Source of the DNA: CAZPKH01 sp964407165
GTDB lineage: Bacteria; Bacteroidota; Bacteroidia; Bacteroidales; Muribaculaceae
Reading direction: 5' to 3'
Assembly: GCA_964407165.1 (NCBI GenBank)
Contig: CAYOUJ010000010.1
Location: 1 to 57,746, forward strand
DNA length: 57,746 nucleotides
Part shown: positions 1 through 8,361 of the stretch, in pieces
Position numbering within the stretch: the stretch's first letter is position 1
Layout of the letters: each line of letters opens with the position of its first letter
Program-made: the position numbers and the translations under genes
The notes under the pieces: generated by a model
Told to the model about the DNA's origin: nothing
Databases searched by the model: none
Seen by the model: only the letters and a program-made list of their open reading frames with translations

Positions 1-66
1 TAAGGAAATTAAGGAGATTAAGGAAATTAAGGAGATTAAGGAAATTAAGGAGATTAAGGAAATTAA
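1..66. repeat. 18-bp tandem repeat, about 3.7 copies
   Basis: The unit TAAGGAAATTAAGGAGAT repeats exactly at 1, 19 and 37, with a partial copy from 55. It runs off the left edge, so the true copy number is unknown. The last copy forms the left arm of the long hairpin at 40-106, which suggests that the repeat grew from a terminator arm (inference). Confidence 0.9.
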
Positions 67-106
67 CGATTAGGGGTCGTTAAATTCCTTAATCTCCTTA
101 ATTTCG
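40..106 (-). terminator. Long hairpin downstream of fumarase
   Basis: A 30-nt left arm (40-69) pairs with 77-106 with one mismatch across a 7-nt loop. It lies 60 bp past the fumarase stop and probably ends that transcript. There is no classical U-tract, and the arms consist of the AAGGAAATT/AAGGAGATT repeat words. Confidence 0.55.
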
Positions 107-165
107 TTATTGCAATGTTTGCGGCCAAGGCGGGGATAAGGGGCGCGAGGGCGCGGCCCCTCTCC

Positions 166-1809
166 TTAGAGGGGGCAGGCGGCGCAGCGGGCGGCGATGT
201 CGGTGAAGAAGTCGTTGCCCTTGTCGTCGACGAGGATAAAGGCGGGGAAGTCCTCCACCTCAATCTTCCAGATGGCTTCCATGCCCAGCTCGGGGTACTC
301 GAGGCACTCGACCTTCTTGATAGAGTTCTGCGCGAGCACTGCGGCGGGACCGCCGATGCTGCCGAGGTAGAAGCCGCCGTGCTTGTGGCAGGCGTCGGTG
401 ACCTGCTTCGAGCGGTTGCCCTTGGCAATCATGACCATCGAGCCGCCTTCGCTCTGGAACTGGTCGACATACGAGTCCATGCGTCCGGCGGTGGTGGGGC
501 CGAAGGAGCCGGATGCCATCCCCTTGGGTGTCTTTGCGGGGCCGGCGTAGTAGATGGGGTGGTCTTGCAGGTACTGGGGCATGGGCTCGCCGCGGTCGAG
601 GCGCTCCTTGATCTTGGCGTGGGCGATGTCGCGGCCTACGATGATGGTGCCGTTGAGGCTCAGGCGGGTGGCGACGGGATACTGCGTCAGCTCGGCGAGT
701 ATCTCCTTCATGGGGCGGTTGAGGTCAATCTTGACCACCTCGCCCTCTCCGGCCTTGCGATACTCCTCGGGGATGAGTTCGCCGGGGTTGGCATCGAGTT
801 TCTCGATCCAGAGGCCCCGGGCGTTGATCTTTGCCTTGACGTTGCGGTCGGCCGAGCAACTGACGCCGAGACCTACGGGGCATGATGCACCGTGGCGGGG
901 CAGCCGGATGACGCGGATGTCGTGGGCGAAGTATTTGCCGCCGAACTGGGCGCCGAGGCTGAGGCGCTCGGCCTCTTTCTTGAGCACCTTCTCAAGCTCC
1001 ACGTCACGGAAGGCGTGGCCCAGTTCGTTGCCCTTCGTTGGTAGTGAGTCGTAATATTTTACGGAGGCCTTCTTTACGGTCTCGAGGTTCTTTTCGGCGG
1101 AGGTGCCACCGATGACGAATGCGATGTGATAGGGTGGGCATGCTGCGGTGCCGAGGCTCTTCATCTTCTCGACGAGGAAAGGGATGAGCTTCTCGGGGTT
1201 GAGCAGGGCTTTGGTCTCCTGATATAGATATGTCTTGTTGGCCGAGCCGCCTCCCTTGGCGACGAAGAGGAACTTGTATTCCATGCCTTCGTCGGCGTGG
1301 ATGTCGATCTGGGCGGGGAGGTTGCAGCCGGTGTTCACCTCGTCGTACATACTCAGCGGGGCGTTCTGCGAGTAGCGCAGATTGTCCTCGGTATAAGTCT
1401 TGTATACGCCATGAGATAGGTATTCGGCATCGTCGGCGCCGGTCCACACCTGCTGGCCTTTTTCACCGTGGATGATGGCTGTGCCGGTGTCTTGGCAGAA
1501 TGGTAGCTGGCCCTTTGCGGCGACCTCGGCGTTGCGGAGCATGGTGAGGGCGACGAACTTGTCGTTGGGGCTTGCCTCGGGGTCGTGGAGAATCTTGGCG
1601 ACCATCTCGTTGTGCTCGCGGCGGAGCATGAAAGCGTTGTCGTGGGTGGCCTGGCGGGCGAGCACGGTGAGAGCCTCGGGGTCGATGACGAGCATGTCGT
1701 GGCCCGCCCAGTTCTCAACCTTCACATAGTCGGGTGTAAGGAGGTAATACTCAGTCGTGTCCTCGCCGAGCGGAAACATGGGCTGGTATTTGAAGGGTTT
1801 GGTAGCCAT
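166..1809 (-). CDS. Class I fumarate hydratase (iron-sulfur, FumA/FumB type)
   Basis: Interconverts fumarate and malate in the cytoplasm (TCA cycle and reductive succinate branch). At 547 aa it is full length for the single-chain class I type. The cluster cysteines fall at C105 (motif LPFCQDTGT), C224 (AACPPYH) and C318 (GVSCS), the same numbering as E. coli FumA as I know it. The N-terminal two thirds is the Fumerase domain and the rest the C-terminal domain. The start is the ATG at 1807-1809. It is transcribed alone, with a long hairpin just past the stop. An oxygen-sensitive [4Fe-4S] fumarase fits an anaerobe that makes succinate. The A or B paralogue cannot be told, so no symbol is given. 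Confidence 0.96.
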   Translation of the reverse strand: MATKPFKYQPMFPLGEDTTEYYLLTPDYVKVENWAGHDMLVIDPEALTVLARQATHDNAFMLRREHNEMVAKILHDPEASPNDKFVALTMLRNAEVAAKGQLPFCQDTGTAIIHGEKGQQVWTGADDAEYLSHGVYKTYTEDNLRYSQNAPLSMYDEVNTGCNLPAQIDIHADEGMEYKFLFVAKGGGSANKTYLYQETKALLNPEKLIPFLVEKMKSLGTAACPPYHIAFVIGGTSAEKNLETVKKASVKYYDSLPTKGNELGHAFRDVELEKVLKKEAERLSLGAQFGGKYFAHDIRVIRLPRHGASCPVGLGVSCSADRNVKAKINARGLWIEKLDANPGELIPEEYRKAGEGEVVKIDLNRPMKEILAELTQYPVATRLSLNGTIIVGRDIAHAKIKERLDRGEPMPQYLQDHPIYYAGPAKTPKGMASGSFGPTTAGRMDSYVDQFQSEGGSMVMIAKGNRSKQVTDACHKHGGFYLGSIGGPAAVLAQNSIKKVECLEYPELGMEAIWKIEVEDFPAFILVDDKGNDFFTDIAARCAACPL

Positions 1810-1921
1810 GGTTTTAGTTGGTTAAAAAGATGAGATGTGTATATGCGGAAAAGCCTTTAAGGCCGGAGCTGCCCGTGAGCAGCCCGGCCGGATATAAAGT
1901 GCGTTAAGAGAGTAGTCTCAA

Positions 1922-2458
1922 TTATTTCGATTTCTTTTCCTTGATGCGAGTGAAAGTCAGGTCGTTGGAGCCCATCTTGGCATAGAGCTTGGCGCCTTTT
2001 ACGCTGACGTTGGTGATGGTGAGCGAGGGGCTGTCTTTGAGCTCCTGCGCAGCCTCGCGGGCGCCGCCCTCGAGGATGGTCTGGGCGTCGTTCTTTGTGT
2101 AGTTGCTGCCCTTGACCACTATCTCGTTGTTGGGCACGTCATACTGCACTGAGTAGGGGTTGATGGCGACATCGATCTGGGAGCCGTCGGTGGTGTAGGT
2201 GCCGGAGGCGGAGATGTACATGTTGCCCTTGATGGCGTCGGAGCCGTCGGAGAGGTTGAAAGACAGGGAGATGGTGACGGTCATCTTGCCGCTGTCGGTG
2301 AAGCGGTATACATAGCAGGCCTTGATTTCAGAGGTCGCGTCTTTGCTAAGGGTGATTTCGTCGGTCACCCAGCGGCCGGCGAGTTGCTTGGGGGTGATGG
2401 CCAGTGCGCTCAGACAGGTTACGAGCGTGAGAACCAGAGAGAAAAGTAGTTTTTTCAT
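1922..2458 (-). CDS. Small exported beta-rich protein, function unknown
   Basis: The 178-aa product begins with a clear signal peptide (MKKLLFSLVLTLVTCLSALA) and then a GRW-containing segment, which resembles the start of lipocalin-like small barrels. The cysteine at position 15 does not form a good lipobox, so cleavage by signal peptidase I is more likely. It looks like a paralogue of the next gene (2589-3167): both have a G-x-W opening, a YVY-x-FT strand about 30 residues later and a G-T-W/Y strand in the middle. A promoter-like TACCTTTA lies at 2495-2502, with CAAA at 2524-2527, on the minus strand. I do not recognise a specific family. Confidence 0.8.
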   Translation of the reverse strand: MKKLLFSLVLTLVTCLSALAITPKQLAGRWVTDEITLSKDATSEIKACYVYRFTDSGKMTVTISLSFNLSDGSDAIKGNMYISASGTYTTDGSQIDVAINPYSVQYDVPNNEIVVKGSNYTKNDAQTILEGGAREAAQELKDSPSLTITNVSVKGAKLYAKMGSNDLTFTRIKEKKSK

Positions 2459-2588
2459 GTTGTGTGGTTAAAAAAGGTGATGATTAATTTTCGGTAAAGG
2501 TACAAACAAAATTTGTATCCAACCAAAATAATCATCACTTTTTGTGGGAAAGCGCGGATATTTTAGGCGAAACAGTGCGTTTTCGTGG

Positions 2589-3167
2589 TCAAATGTCACG
2601 CGCGAGTGTCTGGTCGACATCGTCGATTTCCCACCTGAGCATGTGGCCCGACACCTTGATGTCGTCGATGCTCTTGAGATACATAAACTTGCGCTCCAAC
2701 GCCGGGCGGAGATCCTGCTTCAACTGCTCGGCCATGCCGGCTTTTAATGTTTCCAGCGCAGGAGCTTCGGTCGGGGGATTCAATTCCACTGTTGAGGGGT
2801 CGATGCTGAGCGTCATTGACCGCAGGTCGAGGTTGAGTATGATTTCGTCGTCGTCGACGGCCTGCCAGGTACCTTGGACGGTGGCCGTGGCCGATGCTGC
2901 AATCTCGTGCTCGCCAAAGTCGGTGGCAGTGCCGGCCGGTATAAAGGCCTCGACCATAGCGGTCAAGGCAACCGTGCCGCCTGCCGTGCCGTCGGTGCGT
3001 GTGAACGTGTAGACATACATGGCGGAGGTGCGGCCCATGGTGGCCTCCAGGGGCTCGGAGCTCGATGACCATGTGCCTTGCAGCTTCTCGGCGAGGCGCC
3101 CGGAGGAGTCGCAAGCGGTAAGCAGTGTCAGTGCAGCGATGGCAAATATTGACGTCAGTGTACGCAT
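2589..3167 (-). CDS. Lipoprotein, lipocalin-like small barrel candidate
   Basis: The 192-aa product has a type II signal ending in the lipobox LTAC (C19), so it is probably lipid-anchored. The mature part opens with LQGTWSSSSE and alternates strand-like segments, matching the neighbour at 1922-2458 in layout. It is likely a paralogue that kept a lipid anchor while the other is soluble. The minus-strand order is OMP (3205-4443), this gene, then 1922-2458, with short gaps, so co-transcription is possible. No enzymatic motif is visible. Confidence 0.8.
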   Translation of the reverse strand: MRTLTSIFAIAALTLLTACDSSGRLAEKLQGTWSSSSEPLEATMGRTSAMYVYTFTRTDGTAGGTVALTAMVEAFIPAGTATDFGEHEIAASATATVQGTWQAVDDDEIILNLDLRSMTLSIDPSTVELNPPTEAPALETLKAGMAEQLKQDLRPALERKFMYLKSIDDIKVSGHMLRWEIDDVDQTLARDI

Positions 3168-3204
3168 TTTGTAATCTGTTTGAAATTATAACACCCCAAT
3201 GCCA

Positions 3205-4443
3205 CTATTTGTTTTTGTGCAGCAGCCAACTTGGGCAAACGCGCATCATCACACCCACCACCAGTGAGTTTGAGACCTTGTGCTCGTTAATCTCGCCGGT
3301 GGGTAGCAGTCCGGTAGCCTTGGGCTGGTGGTAGAGGCCGAGGGTGGCGCCGAGGGAGAAGCCGGGGGCGAAGGTGTGTGCGTAGTTGACACCGGCAATG
3401 ACGGTGGATGAAGTGCCGTAGACCTCCTGCGGCGATGTGGAGGCAAGGGTGCCGAACATAGGATAGCCCATCAGCGAGATAAACTTGTCGGCATGGAAGT
3501 AGCCCAGGTGTGCCTCCAATTCGCCCACCTGAGCGCTGGCGGTGAGGTAACAGGCCGTGCCGCTGTCGTAGGGCCACAACTCGCCGGTGAGCTGGCGGTA
3601 GCTGAGAAAATGGGCTTCGGCGGAGACTGTGCGCAGCCATTTGCGACCGAAGTCGTGGCTGGCCCCGACCCCTATGGAGGCGTTCATGACCGTCTGCACA
3701 GAGTTGTGGAAGATGGTGTCAATCTCGCCGCCTCGGTGCTGCAGGAGCAGGCTGGCGGGGGTGTAGACGCGGACGGGGGCAGAAGGGCGGGTATAGTTGA
3801 AAACGCCGGAGGCGCCTACAACGAAGGCCTCCTGGTGCGTGTCGCCGTGGTAGATGAAGCTCTCCCAGTTGACCCAGGCGTCGACGCTGACGCGCGGATT
3901 GTCATACATTACCTGCAGGCCGGCCTCGGGGTCGGCGGTGAGGTTTAGCTCGGGGGCGTACATCGGCTCGATGAGACGGTGACGGGCACCGCCGTAGAGT
4001 GTGCCGAGTACCACGGTGAGGCCGAAGTCGGTGGCGACTGTTGCGCGAAGCATGGGCAGGAGGTGGAAGCCCTTGGTTGACTTGCCGGTGCCGTCCCAGT
4101 ATGCGATGTCGCGGTATGCGAGGTTGGGGTATTCGTCTGTGCCCCAGTAGCGTAGCGCATAGATGCCGCCTTCGATGCTGACGTTGCGCGTGGCTTGGTA
4201 GGCCACCGACAGGCGCAGGCGGAAGCCGGGGAGGGTGTACCCCTTGACCATGGGCGTGGAGAACTCGTTGTCCTGGATGAAGAGCAGGGCGTTGGCGTTG
4301 AGGCGCAGGTTGCCGACAGCGGCGGAGTCGGGTAGGGCGACCGTGTCGGCGGCATACACATTATTATATATAGGGGGGGCCTGGCCGCGGAGGGTGACGG
4401 TTGCGAGCAGAGAAAATAGCAGTATGATGATTTGTCGTGTCAT
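3205..4443 (-). CDS. Outer-membrane beta-barrel protein candidate
   Basis: The 412-aa product has a signal peptide ending near RGQA, then many alternating amphipathic strands rich in aromatic and small residues, such as GFRLRLSVAYQATRNVSIEGG. This is typical of Bacteroidota outer-membrane barrels of about 16-20 strands. No TonB box or plug domain is seen, so it is not a SusC-type receptor. A TAATTTTG -7 element (4451-4458, minus strand) ends only 7 bp before the ATG, implying a very short or absent leader. Function unknown. Confidence 0.75.
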   Translation of the reverse strand: MTRQIIILLFSLLATVTLRGQAPPIYNNVYAADTVALPDSAAVGNLRLNANALLFIQDNEFSTPMVKGYTLPGFRLRLSVAYQATRNVSIEGGIYALRYWGTDEYPNLAYRDIAYWDGTGKSTKGFHLLPMLRATVATDFGLTVVLGTLYGGARHRLIEPMYAPELNLTADPEAGLQVMYDNPRVSVDAWVNWESFIYHGDTHQEAFVVGASGVFNYTRPSAPVRVYTPASLLLQHRGGEIDTIFHNSVQTVMNASIGVGASHDFGRKWLRTVSAEAHFLSYRQLTGELWPYDSGTACYLTASAQVGELEAHLGYFHADKFISLMGYPMFGTLASTSPQEVYGTSSTVIAGVNYAHTFAPGFSLGATLGLYHQPKATGLLPTGEINEHKVSNSLVVGVMMRVCPSWLLHKNK

Positions 4444-4649
4444 TTGTGTGCAAAATTACTAAAAATAGAGCGTACAGATGGTGTGGTAATGTTAAAAAAT
4501 CAAACAAAATGAGTGAAAGATGAGCGGTAAATCTGACAGAATGTTTGGAGTTTTTTCGCGGCCTATAAAGGATGCTTACAAATCTTAAGCGGAGGGGTAA
4601 GGGAAGTAGGTTAACTGTTAAATATTTTCACAATTTGGCCGAATTTTTA

Positions 4650-4681
4650 TTTGGTTTTCGCAAAAATTTACAATATATTTG
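4650..4681 (+). promoter_or_regulatory. Bacteroidota promoter for the ior unit
   Basis: TTTG at 4650-4653 and TATATTTG at 4674-4681 are 20 bp apart, matching the Bacteroides -33/-7 consensus. Transcription would start near 4688, about 30 nt before iorA. The 276-bp gap 4444-4719 also holds the divergent -7 box of the outer-membrane gene. Confidence 0.75.
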
Positions 4682-4719
4682 CGAAATAAAACCTAACCGC
4701 TGACAATCATTAATCCCTT

Positions 4720-6327
4720 ATGTATACCAACCGACTACTCTTGGGCGACGAGGCCATAGCCTTGGGAGCCATCAACGCCGGCCTCTCGGGCATTTACGCA
4801 TACCCGGGGACGCCCTCGACGGAGATTACTGAATATGTGCAAACAAACGCCGTGGCGCGCGGCCGCGGCATCCACTCGCACTGGTCTACAAATGAGAAGA
4901 CTGCGATGGAGGAGGCCTTGGGCATGTCGTTCTGCGGCAAGCGCGCGATGGTGTGCATGAAGCACGTGGGTATGAACGTTGCCGCCGATGCTTTCGTCAA
5001 CTCCGCGATGACGGGCGCCAACGGGGGCCTGATAGTGGTCGCTGCCGACGACCCGTCGATGCACTCGTCACAGAATGAGCAGGATTCACGCTTCTATGCA
5101 CAGTTTGCGCTGGTGCCAGCTCTCGAGCCGTCAAACCAGCAGGAGGCGTACGACATGACCGCCTACGGTTACGAATTGTCAGAAAAATACCGCATACCGG
5201 TGCTTATGCGCATGGTGACTCGCCTGGCGCACTCGCGCTCGGTGGTGAAGTGCCACACGCATGCGGCCGCTGAGAACGAGCTGTCGTACCCCGTGGAGAC
5301 GGCGCAGTGGGTGCTCATGCCGGGCAACTCGAAGCGGCGCTATCCCAAACTGATAGCTGACTACGAGGCTCTTGCCGAAGTGTCGGAGACGTCACCGTTT
5401 AACAGCTACACCGACGGCGCCGACCACAGCGTGGGCATCATTGCCTCTGGCATAGCATATAACTATCTGATGGAGAACTATCCCGACGGATGCCCCTATC
5501 CGGTGGTGAAGATTTGTCAGTATCCGCTGCCGGCTAAGATGATACAGCGCTTGGCCGACGAGTGCAAGCAGCTGATAGTCATCGAGGAGGGGCAGCCGGT
5601 AATCGAGCCGATGCTGCGGGGCTTGCTCTGCGGCAGCTATGTGATCAAGGGCAAGCTCGATGGCACGCTGCCGCGCACGGGCGAGCTGTCGCCGGAGAGC
5701 GTTCGCAAGGCTCTCGGTCTGGAGGCCAACTCCACGCCCAAGGCATGCGAGATAGTGGCTCCGCGTCCGCCGGCCCTATGCCAGGGTTGCGGACACCGCG
5801 ACGTGTATGGCGCGCTCAACGACGCCCTCAAGCAGTACGTCGACCCCAAGGTGTTCGGCGACATCGGCTGCTACACACTCGGCTGGCTGTCACCGTTTAA
5901 CGCCCTCGACACGTGCGTTGACATGGGCGCGTCCATCACCATGGCCAAGGGGGCTGCCGACGCGGGCCAGCATCCTGCCGTGGCCATTATCGGCGACAGC
6001 ACGTTCACCCACTCCGGCATCACGGGCCTTCTCGACGCCGTGAACGAGCGCACTCCCATAACCGTTATAATTTCAGACAATCTCACCACGGGCATGACCG
6101 GCGGCCAGGATTCGCAGGGCACCGGCAAGCTTGAGCAGATCTGCCTTGGCATCGGCGTTGAGCCGGAGCATGTGTGCACCATCGACTCGCTGCCCAAGAC
6201 GCACAACGAGATGCTCGCCCTCTTCCTGCGGGAGATGGAATACAAGGGCGTGAGCGTGATCATCGCGCGGCGCGAGTGCATACAGACCGCACGCCGCCAC
6301 GCCGCGGCTAAGAAGGCAGCCAAGTAA
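4720..6327 (+). CDS. iorA: Indolepyruvate:ferredoxin oxidoreductase alpha subunit, short form
   Basis: A TPP-dependent 2-oxoacid oxidoreductase that turns aryl-2-oxoacids (indolepyruvate, phenylpyruvate, 4-hydroxyphenylpyruvate) plus CoA into the aryl-acetyl-CoA, CO2 and reduced ferredoxin. Residues 1-300 are the POR-N-like domain. C354 and C357 (CQGCGH) and C384 (DIGCYTLG) are conserved Cys of the TPP domain, followed by GDSTF and the SDNLTTGMTGG segment. At 535 aa it ends with a basic tail and lacks the C-terminal two-cluster ferredoxin domain of the roughly 600-aa archaeal form, so an external carrier must take the electrons. iorB follows 31 bp later. Confidence 0.93.
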   Translation: MYTNRLLLGDEAIALGAINAGLSGIYAYPGTPSTEITEYVQTNAVARGRGIHSHWSTNEKTAMEEALGMSFCGKRAMVCMKHVGMNVAADAFVNSAMTGANGGLIVVAADDPSMHSSQNEQDSRFYAQFALVPALEPSNQQEAYDMTAYGYELSEKYRIPVLMRMVTRLAHSRSVVKCHTHAAAENELSYPVETAQWVLMPGNSKRRYPKLIADYEALAEVSETSPFNSYTDGADHSVGIIASGIAYNYLMENYPDGCPYPVVKICQYPLPAKMIQRLADECKQLIVIEEGQPVIEPMLRGLLCGSYVIKGKLDGTLPRTGELSPESVRKALGLEANSTPKACEIVAPRPPALCQGCGHRDVYGALNDALKQYVDPKVFGDIGCYTLGWLSPFNALDTCVDMGASITMAKGAADAGQHPAVAIIGDSTFTHSGITGLLDAVNERTPITVIISDNLTTGMTGGQDSQGTGKLEQICLGIGVEPEHVCTIDSLPKTHNEMLALFLREMEYKGVSVIIARRECIQTARRHAAAKKAAK

Positions 6328-6358
6328 CCTCTACAAACCTCGATAAACCATTGACACA

Positions 6359-6940
6359 ATGAAAAATGACATTATACTTGCCGGAGTCGGCGGCCAGGGC
6401 ATCTTGTCGATAGCCACCATCCTGGGGGCTGCGGCACTCAAGGAGGGCCTGCACATCAAGCAGGCCGAGGTGCACGGCATGAGCCAGCGCGGCGGCGACG
6501 TGCAGTCAAACCTGCGCCTGAGCAGTTGCCCGATAGCATCAGACTTGATAGCCCCCGGCACGGCCGACATAGTGGTGTCGCTCGAGCCTATGGAGGCACT
6601 GCGCTACCTGCCGTATCTCAAGGCCGACGGGTGGATCATCACCAACACCGTGCCGTTCGTCAACATCCCCAACTATCCTGACATGGAGCAGGTTATGGCC
6701 AACTTGGAGGCGTGGCCTCACACCGTGGCCTTCGACATGGACGAGGTGGCCAAGTCGGTGGCCACGCAGCGGTCGGCCAACATGGTGCTCCTCGGCGCCG
6801 CCTCACCGATGATCGACATCGAGGTGGAGAAGATAGAGCACGCCATCGACACTATCTTCCGTGCCAAGGGTGAGAGGATAGTCGAGGCCAATATCCGCGC
6901 GTTCCGCGCGGGCCGGGACGTCGCCCTTGCCCGTAAGTAA
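6359..6940 (+). CDS. iorB: Indolepyruvate oxidoreductase beta subunit
   Basis: The 193-aa product matches the POR gamma-type domain: an N-terminal glycine-rich GVGGQGILS segment, the SQRGGDV motif and LEPMEALRY. It pairs with IorA to form the 2-oxoacid oxidoreductase. It sits 31 bp after iorA on the same strand, 71 bp before the aminotransferase, with no promoter visible between. Length is normal for the family (about 190-200 aa). Confidence 0.93.
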   Translation: MKNDIILAGVGGQGILSIATILGAAALKEGLHIKQAEVHGMSQRGGDVQSNLRLSSCPIASDLIAPGTADIVVSLEPMEALRYLPYLKADGWIITNTVPFVNIPNYPDMEQVMANLEAWPHTVAFDMDEVAKSVATQRSANMVLLGAASPMIDIEVEKIEHAIDTIFRAKGERIVEANIRAFRAGRDVALARK

Positions 6941-7011
6941 CTCAATCATACACACTAACCCTATAAAACAACTGGTTTATTTTTTACTCACCATCAAAAT
7001 CCCCGGCCACT

Positions 7012-8361
7012 ATGTTTCCAATCAGCAATCAGCAGCTTGGGGCCGAAATATCGGCGCTCAACATCCTTGAAATCACGTCGGCGACCATTCGTCAGATAGG
7101 CTCGCTTGCCACAGCCCTTCAAGGGGTGGCCGGAGAGCAGATGGTACACCTTGAGATGGGCAACCCCGGGCTGCCCGCCTCGCAGCTCGGCGTCGATGCC
7201 GAGTGCGCGGCCCTGAAGCGCGGGGTTGCCAACACATACCCCAACATCGCGGGTGTCCCGGAGCTGAAGCGTGCCGGCAGCAGCTTCCTCAAGGCCTTCC
7301 TCGACATCGACGTGGCCCCGCGCTACATGGTGCCGACGGTGGGATCGATGCAGGGCAGCTTTACCACGCTTCTGCTTCAGGGCCAGCGCCTTAAGGGGCG
7401 TGACACCATCGCCTTCATCAATCCCGGCTTCCCCGCCCAGCGACACCAGGCCAAGATACTTGGCCTCAACGAGGTGTCGTTTGACCTGCTCGACTTCCGC
7501 GGCGAGCGCCTCGTGGCCAAGCTCCGCGAAATCTTTGCCGACGGCCGCGTGACCGCCATCCTCTACAACAACCCCAACAATCCGGCGTGGACCAACCTGA
7601 CAGAGGAGGAGCTGGAGATAATCGGGCGCATGGCCACGGAATACGATGTCACTGTCATCGAGGACCTTGCCTATATGGGCATGGACTTCCGTCAGGACTT
7701 CAGCCATCCGTACGAAGCACCATTCATTCCTACAATTGCAAGATACACTGACAATTATATACTGCTCTGCTCAGCCTCCAAGATCTTCAGCTACGCCGGC
7801 GAGCGCATTGCCTTGGTGGTGATGAGCCCCGCGGTCTACAACCGCCGCTACGAGTTCTTCGAGAAGTTCTACGAGATGCCGTGCTACGGCGACGCCTATA
7901 TGTACGGCGTGCTATATGCCTGCAGTTCAGGCACCAGCCACGCCGCGCAGCATGCCATGGCCGCCATGATGGAGGCCGCGGCTTCCGGTCGCCTCGACTT
8001 CGTGGGCGAGTGCCGCGAGTACGGGCGCCGCGCCGCCCGCGCCAAGGAGATCTTCAACCGCCACGGTTTTCATCTGGTGTACAGCCACGACGGCGACCGT
8101 CCCATCTCCGACGGCTTCTTCTTCACCGTGGGCTACGGCGACATGGACAGCGCGGCGTTGCAGCTCGAGCTGCTGCGCTACGGCGTCTCATCCATCTCGC
8201 TACCTTCCACGGGCAGCACGCACAAGGGCCTGAGAGTCTGCGTGTCGATGCTTAACAACGATGAGATTTTCGAGGCCCTTGACCGCCGCCTCGAGCGCTT
8301 CAACGCCGACCACTGCGAGGAACTTGCCAAGGCTCCCGAAAAGATGCTAAGCTATGAGTAA
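7012..8361 (+). CDS. PLP-dependent class I/II aminotransferase, probably aromatic
   Basis: The 449-aa fold type I aminotransferase shows NNPNNPAW (the family NPxNP signature), an ED-LAY segment, and SASKIFSYAGERIA, whose lysine should hold PLP. It would convert amino acids to the 2-oxoacids used by IorAB. The position between iorAB and the CoA transferase, with an 8-bp overlap into the latter, favours aromatic amino acids as substrates. That specificity is inferred from context, not from residues. Longer than a typical AspAT (about 400 aa), because of an extended N-terminus. Confidence 0.88.
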   Translation: MFPISNQQLGAEISALNILEITSATIRQIGSLATALQGVAGEQMVHLEMGNPGLPASQLGVDAECAALKRGVANTYPNIAGVPELKRAGSSFLKAFLDIDVAPRYMVPTVGSMQGSFTTLLLQGQRLKGRDTIAFINPGFPAQRHQAKILGLNEVSFDLLDFRGERLVAKLREIFADGRVTAILYNNPNNPAWTNLTEEELEIIGRMATEYDVTVIEDLAYMGMDFRQDFSHPYEAPFIPTIARYTDNYILLCSASKIFSYAGERIALVVMSPAVYNRRYEFFEKFYEMPCYGDAYMYGVLYACSSGTSHAAQHAMAAMMEAAASGRLDFVGECREYGRRAARAKEIFNRHGFHLVYSHDGDRPISDGFFFTVGYGDMDSAALQLELLRYGVSSISLPSTGSTHKGLRVCVSMLNNDEIFEALDRRLERFNADHCEELAKAPEKMLSYE

